Assembly: GCF_001277995.1 (NCBI RefSeq)
Contig: NZ_CP009220.1
Location: forward strand, 620,001-684,000
DNA length: 64,000 nucleotides
From: Corynebacterium deserti GIMN1.010
GTDB taxonomy: Bacteria > Actinomycetota > Actinomycetes > Mycobacteriales > Mycobacteriaceae
Reading direction: 5' to 3'
Positions 11,253 to 19,307 of the stretch are shown piece after piece (position 1 is the stretch's first letter; every line of letters starts with the position of its first letter). The translations under genes and the position numbers were made by a program. The notes under the pieces were generated by a model that ran no database searches, had not been told where the DNA came from, and saw only the letters and a program-made list of their open reading frames with translations.

Positions 11253-12164
11253 GTGCTCAATCTCAACCGCTTACACATCCTGCAGGAATTCCACCGCCTG
11301 GGAACGATTACAGCCGTGGCGGAATCCATGAACTACAGTCGTTCTGCCATCTCCCAACAAATGGCGCTGCTGGAAAAAGAAATCGGCGTGAAACTGTTTG
11401 AAAAAAGCGGCCGAAACCTCTACTTCACCGAACAGGGCGAAGTGCTGGCCACAGAAACACACGCGATCATGGCAGCAGTCGACCACGCCCGCGCAGCCGT
11501 TCTAGATTCGCTATCTGAAGTGTCCGGAACGCTGAAAGTCACCTCCTTCCAATCTCTGCTGTTTACCCTTGCGCCAACTGCTATCGCGCGCCTGACCGAG
11601 AAATACCCACACCTGCAAGTAGAAATCTCCCAACTGGAAGTCACCGCAGCGCTCGAAGAACTCCGCGCCCGCCGCGTTGACGTTGCGCTCGGCGAGGAAT
11701 ACCCCGTGGAAGTCCCCCTCGTTGACGCCAGCATTCACCGCGAACTCCTCTTCGAAGACCCCATGCTGCTGGTCACCCCAGCAAGCGGCCCATACTCCGG
11801 ACTCACCCTGCCAGAACTTCGCGACATCCCCATCGCCATCGACCCACCCGACCTCCCCGCAGGCGAATGGGTCCACAGGCTTTGCCGGCGCGCCGGGTTT
11901 GAACCCCGCGTGACCTTTGAAACCAGCGATCCCATGCTCCAGGCACACCTCGTGCGCAGCGGTTTGGCCGTGACATTTTCCCCCACACTGCTCACCCCGA
12001 TGCTGGAAGGCGTGCACGTCCAGCCGCTGCCCGGCAACCCCACGCGCACGCTCTACACGGCGGTCAGGGAAGGGCGCCAGAGGCATCCAGCCATTAAAGC
12101 TTTTCGACGAACCCTCGCCCATGTGGCCAAAGAATCTTATTTGGAGGCTCGTCTAGTAGAGTGA
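11253..12164 (+). CDS. LysR-family transcriptional regulator
   Basis: 303 aa DNA-binding regulator. The N-terminal winged helix (residues 1-60: LHILQEFHRLGTITAVAESMNYSRSAISQQMALLEKEIGVKLFEKSGR) is a textbook LysR helix-turn-helix, and the rest is the periplasmic-binding-like effector domain. The start is GTG at 11253 with GGAGGT a few bases upstream. The 72-base gap to the divergent DMT permease is short enough for one shared operator region, so the permease is the probable target, as in LysE/LysG pairs. The effector is unknown. Confidence 0.92.
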   Translation: MLNLNRLHILQEFHRLGTITAVAESMNYSRSAISQQMALLEKEIGVKLFEKSGRNLYFTEQGEVLATETHAIMAAVDHARAAVLDSLSEVSGTLKVTSFQSLLFTLAPTAIARLTEKYPHLQVEISQLEVTAALEELRARRVDVALGEEYPVEVPLVDASIHRELLFEDPMLLVTPASGPYSGLTLPELRDIPIAIDPPDLPAGEWVHRLCRRAGFEPRVTFETSDPMLQAHLVRSGLAVTFSPTLLTPMLEGVHVQPLPGNPTRTLYTAVREGRQRHPAIKAFRRTLAHVAKESYLEARLVE

Positions 12165-12170
12165 TGTTTT

Positions 12171-13742
12171 GTGAGCCTTCAGACTAATCATCGCCCAGTA
12201 CTCGTCGTTGACTTCGGCGCACAGTACGCGCAGCTGATCGCACGTCGTGTGCGTGAGGCCGGCATCTACTCCGAAGTCATCCCCCACACCGCAACCGCAG
12301 AAGATGTGCGCGTCAAAAACGCAGCCGCTTTGGTTCTATCCGGTGGACCTTCCTCCGTCTACGCAGAGGGAGCACCATCCCTTGACGCTGAGATCTTGGA
12401 CCTTGGCCTGCCAGTATTTGGCATTTGCTACGGCTTCCAAGCCATGACCCACGCGCTTGGTGGCACCGTTGCCAACACCGGTAAGCGCGAATACGGACGC
12501 ACCGACATGACCGTGACCGGTGGCGTACTCCACGAAGGATTGGAGTCCTGCCACAAGGTGTGGATGAGCCACGGCGATGCCGTCTCTGTTGCACCTGAAG
12601 GCTTTGAGGTCACCGCTACCTCTGAAGGCGCTCCTGTCGCCGCTTTTGAAAACAAAGAGCGCAAAATGGCTGGCGTTCAGTACCACCCAGAGGTGCTGCA
12701 TTCCCCACACGGCCAGCAGGTTCTGACCCGCTTCCTCACCGAAATCGCAGGCCTGGAGCAGAACTGGACCGCAGCCAACATTGCGGAAGAGCTCATCCAG
12801 AAAGTTCGCGAGCAGATCGGCGAAGACGGACGTGCCATCTGTGGCCTATCCGGTGGCGTGGATTCCGCTGTTGCGGGCGCACTGGTTCAGCGCGCCATTG
12901 GTGATCGTTTGACCTGTGTCTTCGTCGACCACGGTCTGCTTCGCGCCGGCGAGCGCGAGCAGGTGGAAAAGGACTTCGTCGCAGCAACCGGTGCCAAGCT
13001 GGTTACCGTTGATGAGCGCGAGGCATTCCTGTCCAAGCTGGCAGGCGTTACCGAACCAGAAGCAAAGCGCAAAGCCATCGGTGCTGAGTTCATCCGCTCC
13101 TTCGAACGCGCAGTTGCAGGCGTGCTTGACGACGCCCCCGAAGGCTCCACCGTGGACTTCCTCGTCCAAGGCACCCTGTACCCAGACGTAGTTGAATCCG
13201 GCGGCGGATCCGGCACCGCAAATATCAAGAGCCACCACAACGTTGGTGGCTTGCCAGATGATGTGGAATTCAAACTTGTCGAGCCACTGCGTGACCTCTT
13301 CAAAGACGAAGTTCGTGCCGTTGGCCGTGAACTTGGCCTCCCTGAGGAAATCGTCGGCCGCCAGCCATTCCCAGGACCAGGACTGGGTATCCGCATCATC
13401 GGTGAAGTCACCGAAGATCGCCTGGAAACCCTCCGCCACGCTGACCTGATCGCCCGCACCGAGCTCACCGAAGCCGGCCTGGACGGCGTGATCTGGCAGT
13501 GCCCAGTGGTTTTGCTTGCCGATGTCCGCTCCGTTGGCGTCCAGGGCGATGGCCGTACCTACGGACACCCCATCGTGCTGCGTCCTGTGTCTTCCGAGGA
13601 CGCAATGACCGCCGACTGGACCCGCTTGCCATACGAAGTTCTGGAGAAGATCTCCACCCGGATCACCAACGAAGTCCCCGATGTCAACCGCGTGGTGCTG
13701 GATGTAACCTCCAAGCCACCAGGAACCATCGAATGGGAATAA
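12171..13742 (+). CDS. guaA: GMP synthase (glutamine-hydrolysing)
   Basis: Aminates XMP to GMP using glutamine and ATP, the last step of the guaB2 pathway. The 523 aa protein has an N-terminal class I glutamine amidotransferase (Cys86 in GICYGFQ, His/Glu in QYHPEVLHS), an ATP-pyrophosphatase domain with the P-loop [13 protein letters not shown] near residue 225, and the C-terminal dimerisation domain ending KPPGTIEWE. The start is GTG at 12171. It lies six bases after the LysR gene, with no good RBS, suggesting either read-through from the LysR gene or a nearly leaderless mRNA. Confidence 0.97.
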   Translation: MSLQTNHRPVLVVDFGAQYAQLIARRVREAGIYSEVIPHTATAEDVRVKNAAALVLSGGPSSVYAEGAPSLDAEILDLGLPVFGICYGFQAMTHALGGTVANTGKREYGRTDMTVTGGVLHEGLESCHKVWMSHGDAVSVAPEGFEVTATSEGAPVAAFENKERKMAGVQYHPEVLHSPHGQQVLTRFLTEIAGLEQNWTAANIAEELIQKVREQIGEDGRAICGLSGGVDSAVAGALVQRAIGDRLTCVFVDHGLLRAGEREQVEKDFVAATGAKLVTVDEREAFLSKLAGVTEPEAKRKAIGAEFIRSFERAVAGVLDDAPEGSTVDFLVQGTLYPDVVESGGGSGTANIKSHHNVGGLPDDVEFKLVEPLRDLFKDEVRAVGRELGLPEEIVGRQPFPGPGLGIRIIGEVTEDRLETLRHADLIARTELTEAGLDGVIWQCPVVLLADVRSVGVQGDGRTYGHPIVLRPVSSEDAMTADWTRLPYEVLEKISTRITNEVPDVNRVVLDVTSKPPGTIEWE

Positions 13743-13914
13743 GGCTTAAAAAAGCTTTTTAGCTTTTACAGCCTTTCAACATCAGCGGCATCGTGCCCTC
13801 AGCGTCTTTAGCGTTGCAAGCCACGGTGCCGCTGTTGTGTATGTGGCGGACGTATCCCGCGTATCCTTGGACTCGTTATTAGCTTTGTACCTTTTGGACT
13901 TTCAGGAGAACCCC

Positions 13915-14358
13915 ATGAGCGAGATCCGCGACACCTATTGGACCACCCACGTTGGGGACAGCGATGAAGCCTCCGCTATCGTTGCCTACCTGGCCCAGCA
14001 GGGCGGGGACATCGTTGAGATCCACAAAGTGTTTGCAGATCTGGGGCTGGATGAGCTCTCAGGAAACTACACCGACACGGAAGTCGACGGCTTTGGCGAT
14101 GCCTTCTTAGTGGTTGTGTCACTCGCCGTACTCATGGCAGAAAACAAGGCGCACGGTGCCGTTGATCTGGGCGATTTCGGTGGGGTAGCCCAGACGATTC
14201 GCCTGCACGTGGAATCGAAGGAAAACACTCAGATCAACACAGCGCTGAAGTACTTTGCGCTGTCGCCCGAAGATCACACCGTGGCAGAGCGTTTTGACGA
14301 AGACGAGCTGACCGAGCTCGCTGATCTTTTGGAGCAGCTGCGCGGCCAGTTGGATTAG
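13915..14358 (+). CDS. Conserved hypothetical protein, 147 aa
   Basis: Family not recognised. It is a soluble acidic protein (MSEIRDTYWTTHVGDSDEASAIVAYLAQQGGDIVEIHKVFADLGLDELSG). The second half is helical, ending DELTELADLLEQLRGQLD. No signal, membrane helix or cofactor motif was found. The start is set by AGGAGAA at about 12 to 6 bases before the ATG at 13915; a longer reading from 13837 crosses this RBS. It converges on esrI, with a triple 10-bp repeat between the two stops. Confidence 0.78.
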   Translation: MSEIRDTYWTTHVGDSDEASAIVAYLAQQGGDIVEIHKVFADLGLDELSGNYTDTEVDGFGDAFLVVVSLAVLMAENKAHGAVDLGDFGGVAQTIRLHVESKENTQINTALKYFALSPEDHTVAERFDEDELTELADLLEQLRGQLD

Positions 14359-14385
14359 TACTGACTAGTACTGACTAGTACTGCT
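14356..14385 (+). repeat. Triple tandem 10-bp repeat between convergent genes
   Basis: TAGTACTGAC at 14356-14365 and 14366-14375, then TAGTACTGCT at 14376-14385. The first TAG is the stop codon of the upstream gene, and the esrI stop lies at the other end. Possibly replication slippage; no terminator hairpin is obvious. Confidence 0.8.
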
Positions 14386-15539
14386 TAGTCGGCGTTGGCG
14401 AATTCGACGTCGACATCACCAATGCCAGAGCTGACAAAGATATTGAGCATCGGTCCATCGAGTTCAGCGTTGCGGGCCTCGAGGTCTCCCACATCGCAAT
14501 TCGAGGAGCCGATTCCGGAGGAACAAATCAGGCTGATGGGAACATCTTCGGGCAAGGTGACCTTCACCTCACCAATACCAGAGCTGATCTGGACATTCTG
14601 GACGGAATCCAAGGTGGTGAGGTTACTCAAATCCACATTTATTTCGCCCACACCTGAGGCATAGGAATCCTTGAGTTCGGCGTTGGTGGGGGCGAGGTAC
14701 ACATCGCCGATACCGGTGGTGTCTTCTTCGAAGTACACCGGATCGAGTTGGGAGATCACGATTCCCGCACCCACCACCATTACGGCGCCGGTTCCAACGA
14801 GTCCACCGACAACCCACGGCCACACACGACGCTTCTTCTCTGGCTCGGCGGGAGCAAGCTCCATATTCCACGCGTCATAGTGGCTTTGGGCCAGCGGATC
14901 CCACATGGGGCTCTCAGGGGCTTGCTGGGCAAACGGAGCGCGGTAGCCGTCGACAGGCTTAATGGTGCTTAAGTCAGGTTGTGGCTGGGGATAGAGGTCG
15001 TCGTGATTCATGGTGTCTTCCTTAAGTGGTACATATCCATTGGTCAGTAATCCGCGGGGTGGAACGGGGTGGCGTTTGTGCAAAATCCACCACATGCCAA
15101 ACAATGCAAGATAAGTGAGCACAGCCGCGGGGCCAAACAGTTTGGCGGCACCGGAACCAATCGCTCCCGAGAACACAAGAAACGCAATGAGTAACCACCA
15201 GCCGTGGGTGCGTTCCTGAGGATGCCCGGGAGTCCACAACGCTTCAATGGGGGAAAGCGGGACAGAATAGCGGGGCATCACCATCCAGGCCACTAAATAA
15301 GCAACAACGCCGGCACCGAATACACCGGTGACGACAAAGAACAATCGAATGAGTACGGGATCGACTTGATAGCGAACACCGATGCCTTCACACACACCAG
15401 CTACTTTGGCGTTGCCACCCTGCTTGGAGGGAATGCGCACGGGGCGGGTCAACCACATTTGATGAAGTACCGAACTGGCACGAGGTGGTTGGGGAGTAAT
15501 ATGCCCAGGCTGTGCAAAAGGAATACTCATGTCTTTCAT
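14385..15539 (-). CDS. esrI: PspC-domain membrane protein, inhibitor of the EsrSR system
   Basis: Membrane protein of 384 aa. The N-terminal PspC domain (about residues 38-92: GGNAKVAGVCEGIGVRYQVDPVLIRLFFVVTGV) is followed by membrane helices (about 110-160) and another near 245-265. The C-terminal outer domain (about 280-384) is built of short Ser/Gly/Ile repeats (VSSGIGDVDVEF, ISSGIGEVKV, SSGIGSSNC) like a LiaF/adhesin-type beta roll. It is divergent from a PspC-fused kinase gene. In C. glutamicum this three-gene set is known as EsrISR, in which EsrI holds the kinase inactive until envelope stress. The name rests on family and order. Confidence 0.88.
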   Translation of the reverse strand: MKDMSIPFAQPGHITPQPPRASSVLHQMWLTRPVRIPSKQGGNAKVAGVCEGIGVRYQVDPVLIRLFFVVTGVFGAGVVAYLVAWMVMPRYSVPLSPIEALWTPGHPQERTHGWWLLIAFLVFSGAIGSGAAKLFGPAAVLTYLALFGMWWILHKRHPVPPRGLLTNGYVPLKEDTMNHDDLYPQPQPDLSTIKPVDGYRAPFAQQAPESPMWDPLAQSHYDAWNMELAPAEPEKKRRVWPWVVGGLVGTGAVMVVGAGIVISQLDPVYFEEDTTGIGDVYLAPTNAELKDSYASGVGEINVDLSNLTTLDSVQNVQISSGIGEVKVTLPEDVPISLICSSGIGSSNCDVGDLEARNAELDGPMLNIFVSSGIGDVDVEFANAD

Positions 15540-15634
15540 TGTGGATGTTTTGGGCCGTGAAGTGAATGGGGGAATGCCCTGAAAAGGTGGCCTTCAGGGT
15601 GTTCCCCGATGGTTGCGTACCAGAAAGTCATGAC

Positions 15635-16840
15635 ATGATCGAAGACATGAGTAACACACCCGCGCCTTATTCTCCGCAGCCTGCGGGGCAATCGGCACCC
15701 TTTTATCCCACGTTCACCCGGTCGCGCGAAGGCCGGGTTGTTGCGGGTGTGGCATCAGGGCTGGCAAAGCACCTCAACGTTTCGGTGTTTTGGGTTCGCG
15801 CCATTTTGATTTTCTCTGCGATGCTCAGTGGCGTCGGTGTGTTTGCGTATGCGCTGGTGTGGATTTTCACCAAGATTGAGAAAAAAGGGGAGGGGGAGAA
15901 GGCGTCGACAAGCGGGCGCTGGGTGTCCTGGGGCCTGGTGCTGTTGGCAATCGGTGGTGCTGCGGCGTCGGTCCTAATTAGCACCGGCTTTGCGGTGGGC
16001 ACGCTCGTGCCCGTCGGCGTGGTGGGCGTGGGGCTGCTGATGGTGTGGCTGGCCTATGACCGCGGCATTGAGTCAGGCCCCAACGTGCTCATTATTGTGG
16101 CCGGCGGTGTACTCATGCTCGCCGCAATTGTGCTGGTGGTGATGAATTGGGACACCCAAGACGGCTTCTTTACCGCGCTTGTTGCCGTGCTGCTCACCCT
16201 GGCTGGCGTGGCGGCGCTCGGCGTGCCGCTGTGGGTACGGATGTGGGACCAGCTCGGCGAAGAACGCGCGGAAAAAGCCGCCGCCGCGGAACGCGCCGAC
16301 ATTGCCTCGCGCCTGCACGACTCCGTGTTGCAGACCCTTGCGCTCATCCAAAAGCGCGCTGACGACCCCGCGGAAGTCGCACGACTTGCCCGCGGACAGG
16401 AACGTGAACTGAGGCAATGGCTGTTTGATTCGCACGACAAGACCCCGCAAACCACCGGCACCGTATTTACCGCGCTGGAACGCGCATGTGGCGAAGTAGA
16501 GGACTTATACGCACTGCGCATCGTGCCCGTGACAGTGGGCACCGACGAATCGCTCACGGATACCAGCCAAGCAGCCGTCATGGCGGCACGCGAGGCGCTG
16601 GTCAACGTGGCAAAACACGCAGGAGTTGAAACCGCAGACGTGTATGCGGAAATTATGCTCGGCGAACTCAGCATCTTCGTCCGCGACCGCGGCTGTGGCT
16701 TCGACCCTGACAACGTACCTAACGGACATCACGGACTCGCCGAATCCGTCATCGGCCGAGTTGAACGCGCCGGCGGGAAAGTACGCATCAAATCCGAGAT
16801 CGGCTCCGGCACCGAAGTGGCCATCACAATGGATGTGTAA
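15635..16840 (+). CDS. esrS: Sensor histidine kinase EsrS with N-terminal PspC domain
   Basis: Membrane kinase of the LiaS/NarX type. The N-terminal PspC domain (about residues 20-80: REGRVVAGVASGLAKHLNVSVFWVRAILIFSAML) runs into four or five membrane helices (to about 200). The HisKA_3 dimerisation helix holds the phospho-acceptor in RLHDSVLQTLALI (His228). The ATPase domain shows NVAKHAG, RDRGCGFDP and GLAESVIGRVERAGG. ATG at 15635 was chosen; ATG 15647 is possible. Both esrI and this kinase carry PspC domains, so they could interact directly. The response regulator starts 42 bases downstream. Confidence 0.93.
   Translation: MIEDMSNTPAPYSPQPAGQSAPFYPTFTRSREGRVVAGVASGLAKHLNVSVFWVRAILIFSAMLSGVGVFAYALVWIFTKIEKKGEGEKASTSGRWVSWGLVLLAIGGAAASVLISTGFAVGTLVPVGVVGVGLLMVWLAYDRGIESGPNVLIIVAGGVLMLAAIVLVVMNWDTQDGFFTALVAVLLTLAGVAALGVPLWVRMWDQLGEERAEKAAAAERADIASRLHDSVLQTLALIQKRADDPAEVARLARGQERELRQWLFDSHDKTPQTTGTVFTALERACGEVEDLYALRIVPVTVGTDESLTDTSQAAVMAAREALVNVAKHAGVETADVYAEIMLGELSIFVRDRGCGFDPDNVPNGHHGLAESVIGRVERAGGKVRIKSEIGSGTEVAITMDV
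15901..15913 (+). repeat. Copy of dispersed 13-mer (in esrS)
   Basis: Exact GGCGTCGACAAGC, preceded by a purine tract at 15887-15900. It encodes EKASTS in the linker between the first PspC/membrane segment and the following helices (KKGEGEKASTSGRW). Confidence 0.6.
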
Positions 16841-16882
16841 CTGCTCGCACGTGGGTGAGGCTGGCGATGTAACCTGAGAACT

Positions 16883-17575
16883 ATGGTTGATGTGTTTTTG
16901 GTCGATGACCACTCGGTGTTCCGCTCGGGCGTGAAAGCAGAACTCGGCGACGCCGTCACTGTCGTCGGCGAAGCTGGGACGGTGGCTGATGCCGTAGCTG
17001 GCATCAAGGCCACAACACCCGAGGTCGTGCTTCTCGACGTCCACATGCCGGACGGCGGCGGCCTTGCGGTCCTCCGACAGATCAACGAATCCGATGTCGA
17101 CACCATCTTCCTCGCATTAAGCGTCTCTGACGCAGCAGAAGACGTCATCGCCATCATCCGCGGCGGTGCCAGAGGATATGTAACCAAATCCATCTCTGGA
17201 CCAGAACTCGTCGAAGCCATCAACCGCGTGAACTCCGGCGACGCCTTCTTCTCACCACGCCTGGCAGGATTCGTCCTCGACGCCTTCGCTGCACCCGACT
17301 CCGCAGCTGGCGCAGGCATTGTCGACGCCCCCGAAAAAGACGCCGCCGTCGAATCCGGAAAAATCCTCGACGACCCCGTCGTTGACGCGCTAACCCGCCG
17401 AGAACTCGAAGTCCTTCGCCTACTTGCTCGTGGCTACACTTACAAAGAAATCGGCAAAGAGCTGTTCATCTCTGTCAAAACGGTGGAAACCCACGCCTCA
17501 AACATTCTGCGCAAAACACAGCAATCCAACCGCCACGCACTGACTCGCTGGGCACATTCAAGGGACCTCGACTAA
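16883..17575 (+). CDS. esrR: NarL/FixJ-type response regulator EsrR
   Basis: Output protein of the EsrISR envelope-stress pathway. Residues 1-120 form the receiver: acidic pair D8/D9, phosphorylated Asp52 in LLDVHMPD, and the conserved switch Lys in YVTKSISG. Residues 165-230 form a LuxR-type helix-turn-helix (LTRRELEVLRLLARGYTYKEIGKELFISVKTVETHASNILRK). A 35-residue Ala/Asp-rich linker joins them. It follows esrS by 42 bases, and its stop overlaps the start of the next small membrane gene in TAATG. Confidence 0.94.
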   Translation: MVDVFLVDDHSVFRSGVKAELGDAVTVVGEAGTVADAVAGIKATTPEVVLLDVHMPDGGGLAVLRQINESDVDTIFLALSVSDAAEDVIAIIRGGARGYVTKSISGPELVEAINRVNSGDAFFSPRLAGFVLDAFAAPDSAAGAGIVDAPEKDAAVESGKILDDPVVDALTRRELEVLRLLARGYTYKEIGKELFISVKTVETHASNILRKTQQSNRHALTRWAHSRDLD

Positions 17576-17853
17576 TGGCTAACTCTGACAAGCGGATCGA
17601 TCAAAGCCAAGCGAAATTTACATTCCAACCCACCAGGACACTGCTGTTCAGCATCATCTTCACAGTCCTGGTGATGTGGCAGTCCGGCTTCTCCTGGTGG
17701 TACGCCATCCCACTGTGGTTCTTCATCTGGGCGATTTTCATCCTTGGGCACAGCTTTTACAACTGGGCGAACCTGAAGCTTATTGAGATGGGACGCCGAA
17801 ACAAGCAGGTGCTGGACGAGCAAGAAAAGCAGAAAAAGAAGAGGGGATTTTAG
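17575..17853 (+). CDS. Small two-helix membrane protein, coupled to esrR
   Basis: 92 aa. Two membrane segments (about residues 20-37 and 43-60: LLFSIIFTVLVMWQSGFSWW and AIPLWFFIWAIFILGHSFYNW) with a charged N-terminus and a Lys/Glu/Gln-rich basic tail. It resembles the 2TM-domain proteins often found beside LiaSR-type kinases. The start codon overlaps the esrR stop (TAATG), so the two are co-translated. Its role is unknown; a stress effector or sensor accessory is an inference. Confidence 0.82.
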   Translation: MANSDKRIDQSQAKFTFQPTRTLLFSIIFTVLVMWQSGFSWWYAIPLWFFIWAIFILGHSFYNWANLKLIEMGRRNKQVLDEQEKQKKKRGF

Positions 17854-17877
17854 GCGCTGGCTTAGCGTGGCGCTGGT

Positions 17878-18318
17878 TTAGCGTTCGGCTGGTTCGGTGG
17901 CGTAGGCGAGCTTGCGGGTGCCGTCGATATGCGGGAACGTGAGGAACATCCAACCCGTCACCGCAATGAACACCAGAATCGTCGCCCACACCGGTGCGCC
18001 GGAAATAAGCGGCGCGAGCATCAGTGCCAACCATGTGAAAAACAGTGGCATGACTTGGCCAATCGTGGGCACTGGGCTGATGTTGTGCTGGAGCCTGTAC
18101 ATCCGCATCTCACCACGATAAGGGTGAGCAAACGCGATGAGCAGCGCGAGAGCTAGACCAACAGCAGTGACGCTGAACTTGATTGTTGGCATGAGATCCG
18201 TGGTGAGAGATGCAACAGCCGCGCCCACCAAGAATGACGAGCTCAGACGCACACTCAACGGGGTGGGTATGGGCGTGACGTGGGACTTCATATCTGCGAG
18301 GCTGTTCATCGGATCCAT
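17878..18318 (-). CDS. Conserved membrane protein of unknown function
   Basis: 146 aa with about four membrane helices (residues 25-42, 46-63, 88-106 and 110-128) and a short charged C-terminus (HIDGTRKLAYATEPAER). No family recognised. ATG at 18318; a second in-frame ATG is nine bases in. It converges on the esrSR operon, 24 bases from its last stop. Confidence 0.78.
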   Translation of the reverse strand: MDPMNSLADMKSHVTPIPTPLSVRLSSSFLVGAAVASLTTDLMPTIKFSVTAVGLALALLIAFAHPYRGEMRMYRLQHNISPVPTIGQVMPLFFTWLALMLAPLISGAPVWATILVFIAVTGWMFLTFPHIDGTRKLAYATEPAER

Positions 18319-18544
18319 AGTTCCTAAGGTTAACGGAGTTCTTGCGAGACGCCCGAATCATCGTTGAATGGTAACTGGGAGGTCGGTGGGAATTGGGGCG
18401 GTTGTCTTAATCCGGTATTAAATCACCGCTAGGAGCACAAGCCATTGCATTCTTGCGCCTCTTCTAGCTTCAGTCCCACCCAAACCACGCTCGAACAGGG
18501 CTGTTGCGAAGTGCGAAAAACGGGTGTTTACTAGAACATGTGAG

Positions 18545-18560
18545 TGGAACAAGTGTTCGA
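18545..18560 (+). promoter_or_regulatory. LexA (SOS) box upstream of imuA'
   Basis: TGGAACAAGTGTTCGA, 15 of 16 bases of the actinobacterial SOS box TCGAAMANNTGTTCGA. It lies six bases before the chosen GTG start, so LexA binding would block the transcription start region. Confidence 0.85.
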
Positions 18561-18566
18561 GAAAAT

Positions 18567-19307
18567 GTGGAGGATGTCAGACCTGCAGTCCTCCCAAACC
18601 TCTCGGAATTAAGCCGAGCGGAGCGCATTGACGCGCTGCGTTCACGCATGTCCACCATGGGGGCTGCGGTGCCCAATTTGTCGACATCGGCGGTGGAAAT
18701 TGCTGTCGATAAAGAAGACATTCTTGCAGCTCCTTCCACTTTTTCTCAACTACTTCCTGGAGGTGGTCTACCACGTCGTGCGGTGACCTGTGTGTCGGAT
18801 CAACCGCTCCTTATTGTGGAGTTCTTAGCTCATATTACGGCGCAGGGTGGACACGCAGCCGTGATCGGATGGAAAGATCTCGCTTTCGCTGGTGTGCTCG
18901 ATTCCGGAGGGGCGTGTGAAAACATCATCGCCATCCCGGAGCCGGGAACAGAACCCCTGAATGTGGCGGCGGTGCTGTGCGAAGGCCTTGATGTGGTGGT
19001 GTACAAGGGGCCAGAAATTTCCCTTTCGCCGTCGAGGGCTCGGCCGTTGCTGGGCAAGCTTCGGCAGGGGACGGCGGCACTGGTGATGGTTGGTACCAAG
19101 GTGGCGTCGCCGGCGTTGACGGTGGACTCGGAGATTACCAATTATGTCGGCATTGGCGCCGGCCAGGGGCGCATCCGTGGGGTGGAAATGCAGGTGCGCA
19201 CGATGTCGAAAAGCTTTGGTGCGCGCAGTGGCACGGTGACAATCAGCAGGGCGCAAGATTCGGAATTGCTTCAAGAAAAGAAGCCCACATTTCGGGTGGT
19301 GTCCTGA
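18567..19307 (+). CDS. imuA': ImuA' SOS mutasome accessory protein (RecA-like)
   Basis: Partner of ImuB and DnaE2 in damage-induced mutagenesis. The 246 aa protein has a degenerate RecA/SulA-like fold: LSRAERIDALRSRM near the N-terminus, then a core (STFSQLLPGGGLPRRAVTCVSD, where RecA would have its Walker A) and hydrophobic strands, with no intact GxxxxGKT. The GTG at 18567 was chosen because the LexA box lies directly before it; a longer reading from 18504 would run through that box. It overlaps imuB by one base (TGATG). Confidence 0.86.
   Translation: MEDVRPAVLPNLSELSRAERIDALRSRMSTMGAAVPNLSTSAVEIAVDKEDILAAPSTFSQLLPGGGLPRRAVTCVSDQPLLIVEFLAHITAQGGHAAVIGWKDLAFAGVLDSGGACENIIAIPEPGTEPLNVAAVLCEGLDVVVYKGPEISLSPSRARPLLGKLRQGTAALVMVGTKVASPALTVDSEITNYVGIGAGQGRIRGVEMQVRTMSKSFGARSGTVTISRAQDSELLQEKKPTFRVVS

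Noticed and set aside
13743..13770. A-T rich palindrome AAAAAGCTTTTT after guaA as a terminator
   Set aside because: The stem is almost all A-T pairs around AGCT with essentially no loop, so it would not be stable. Left uncalled.
18491..18509. A second LexA-like box (TCGAACA ... TGTTGCGA) upstream of imuA'
   Set aside because: The half-sites are spaced 19 bases end to end, not 16, and the right half is degenerate. Only the box at 18545-18560 fits.
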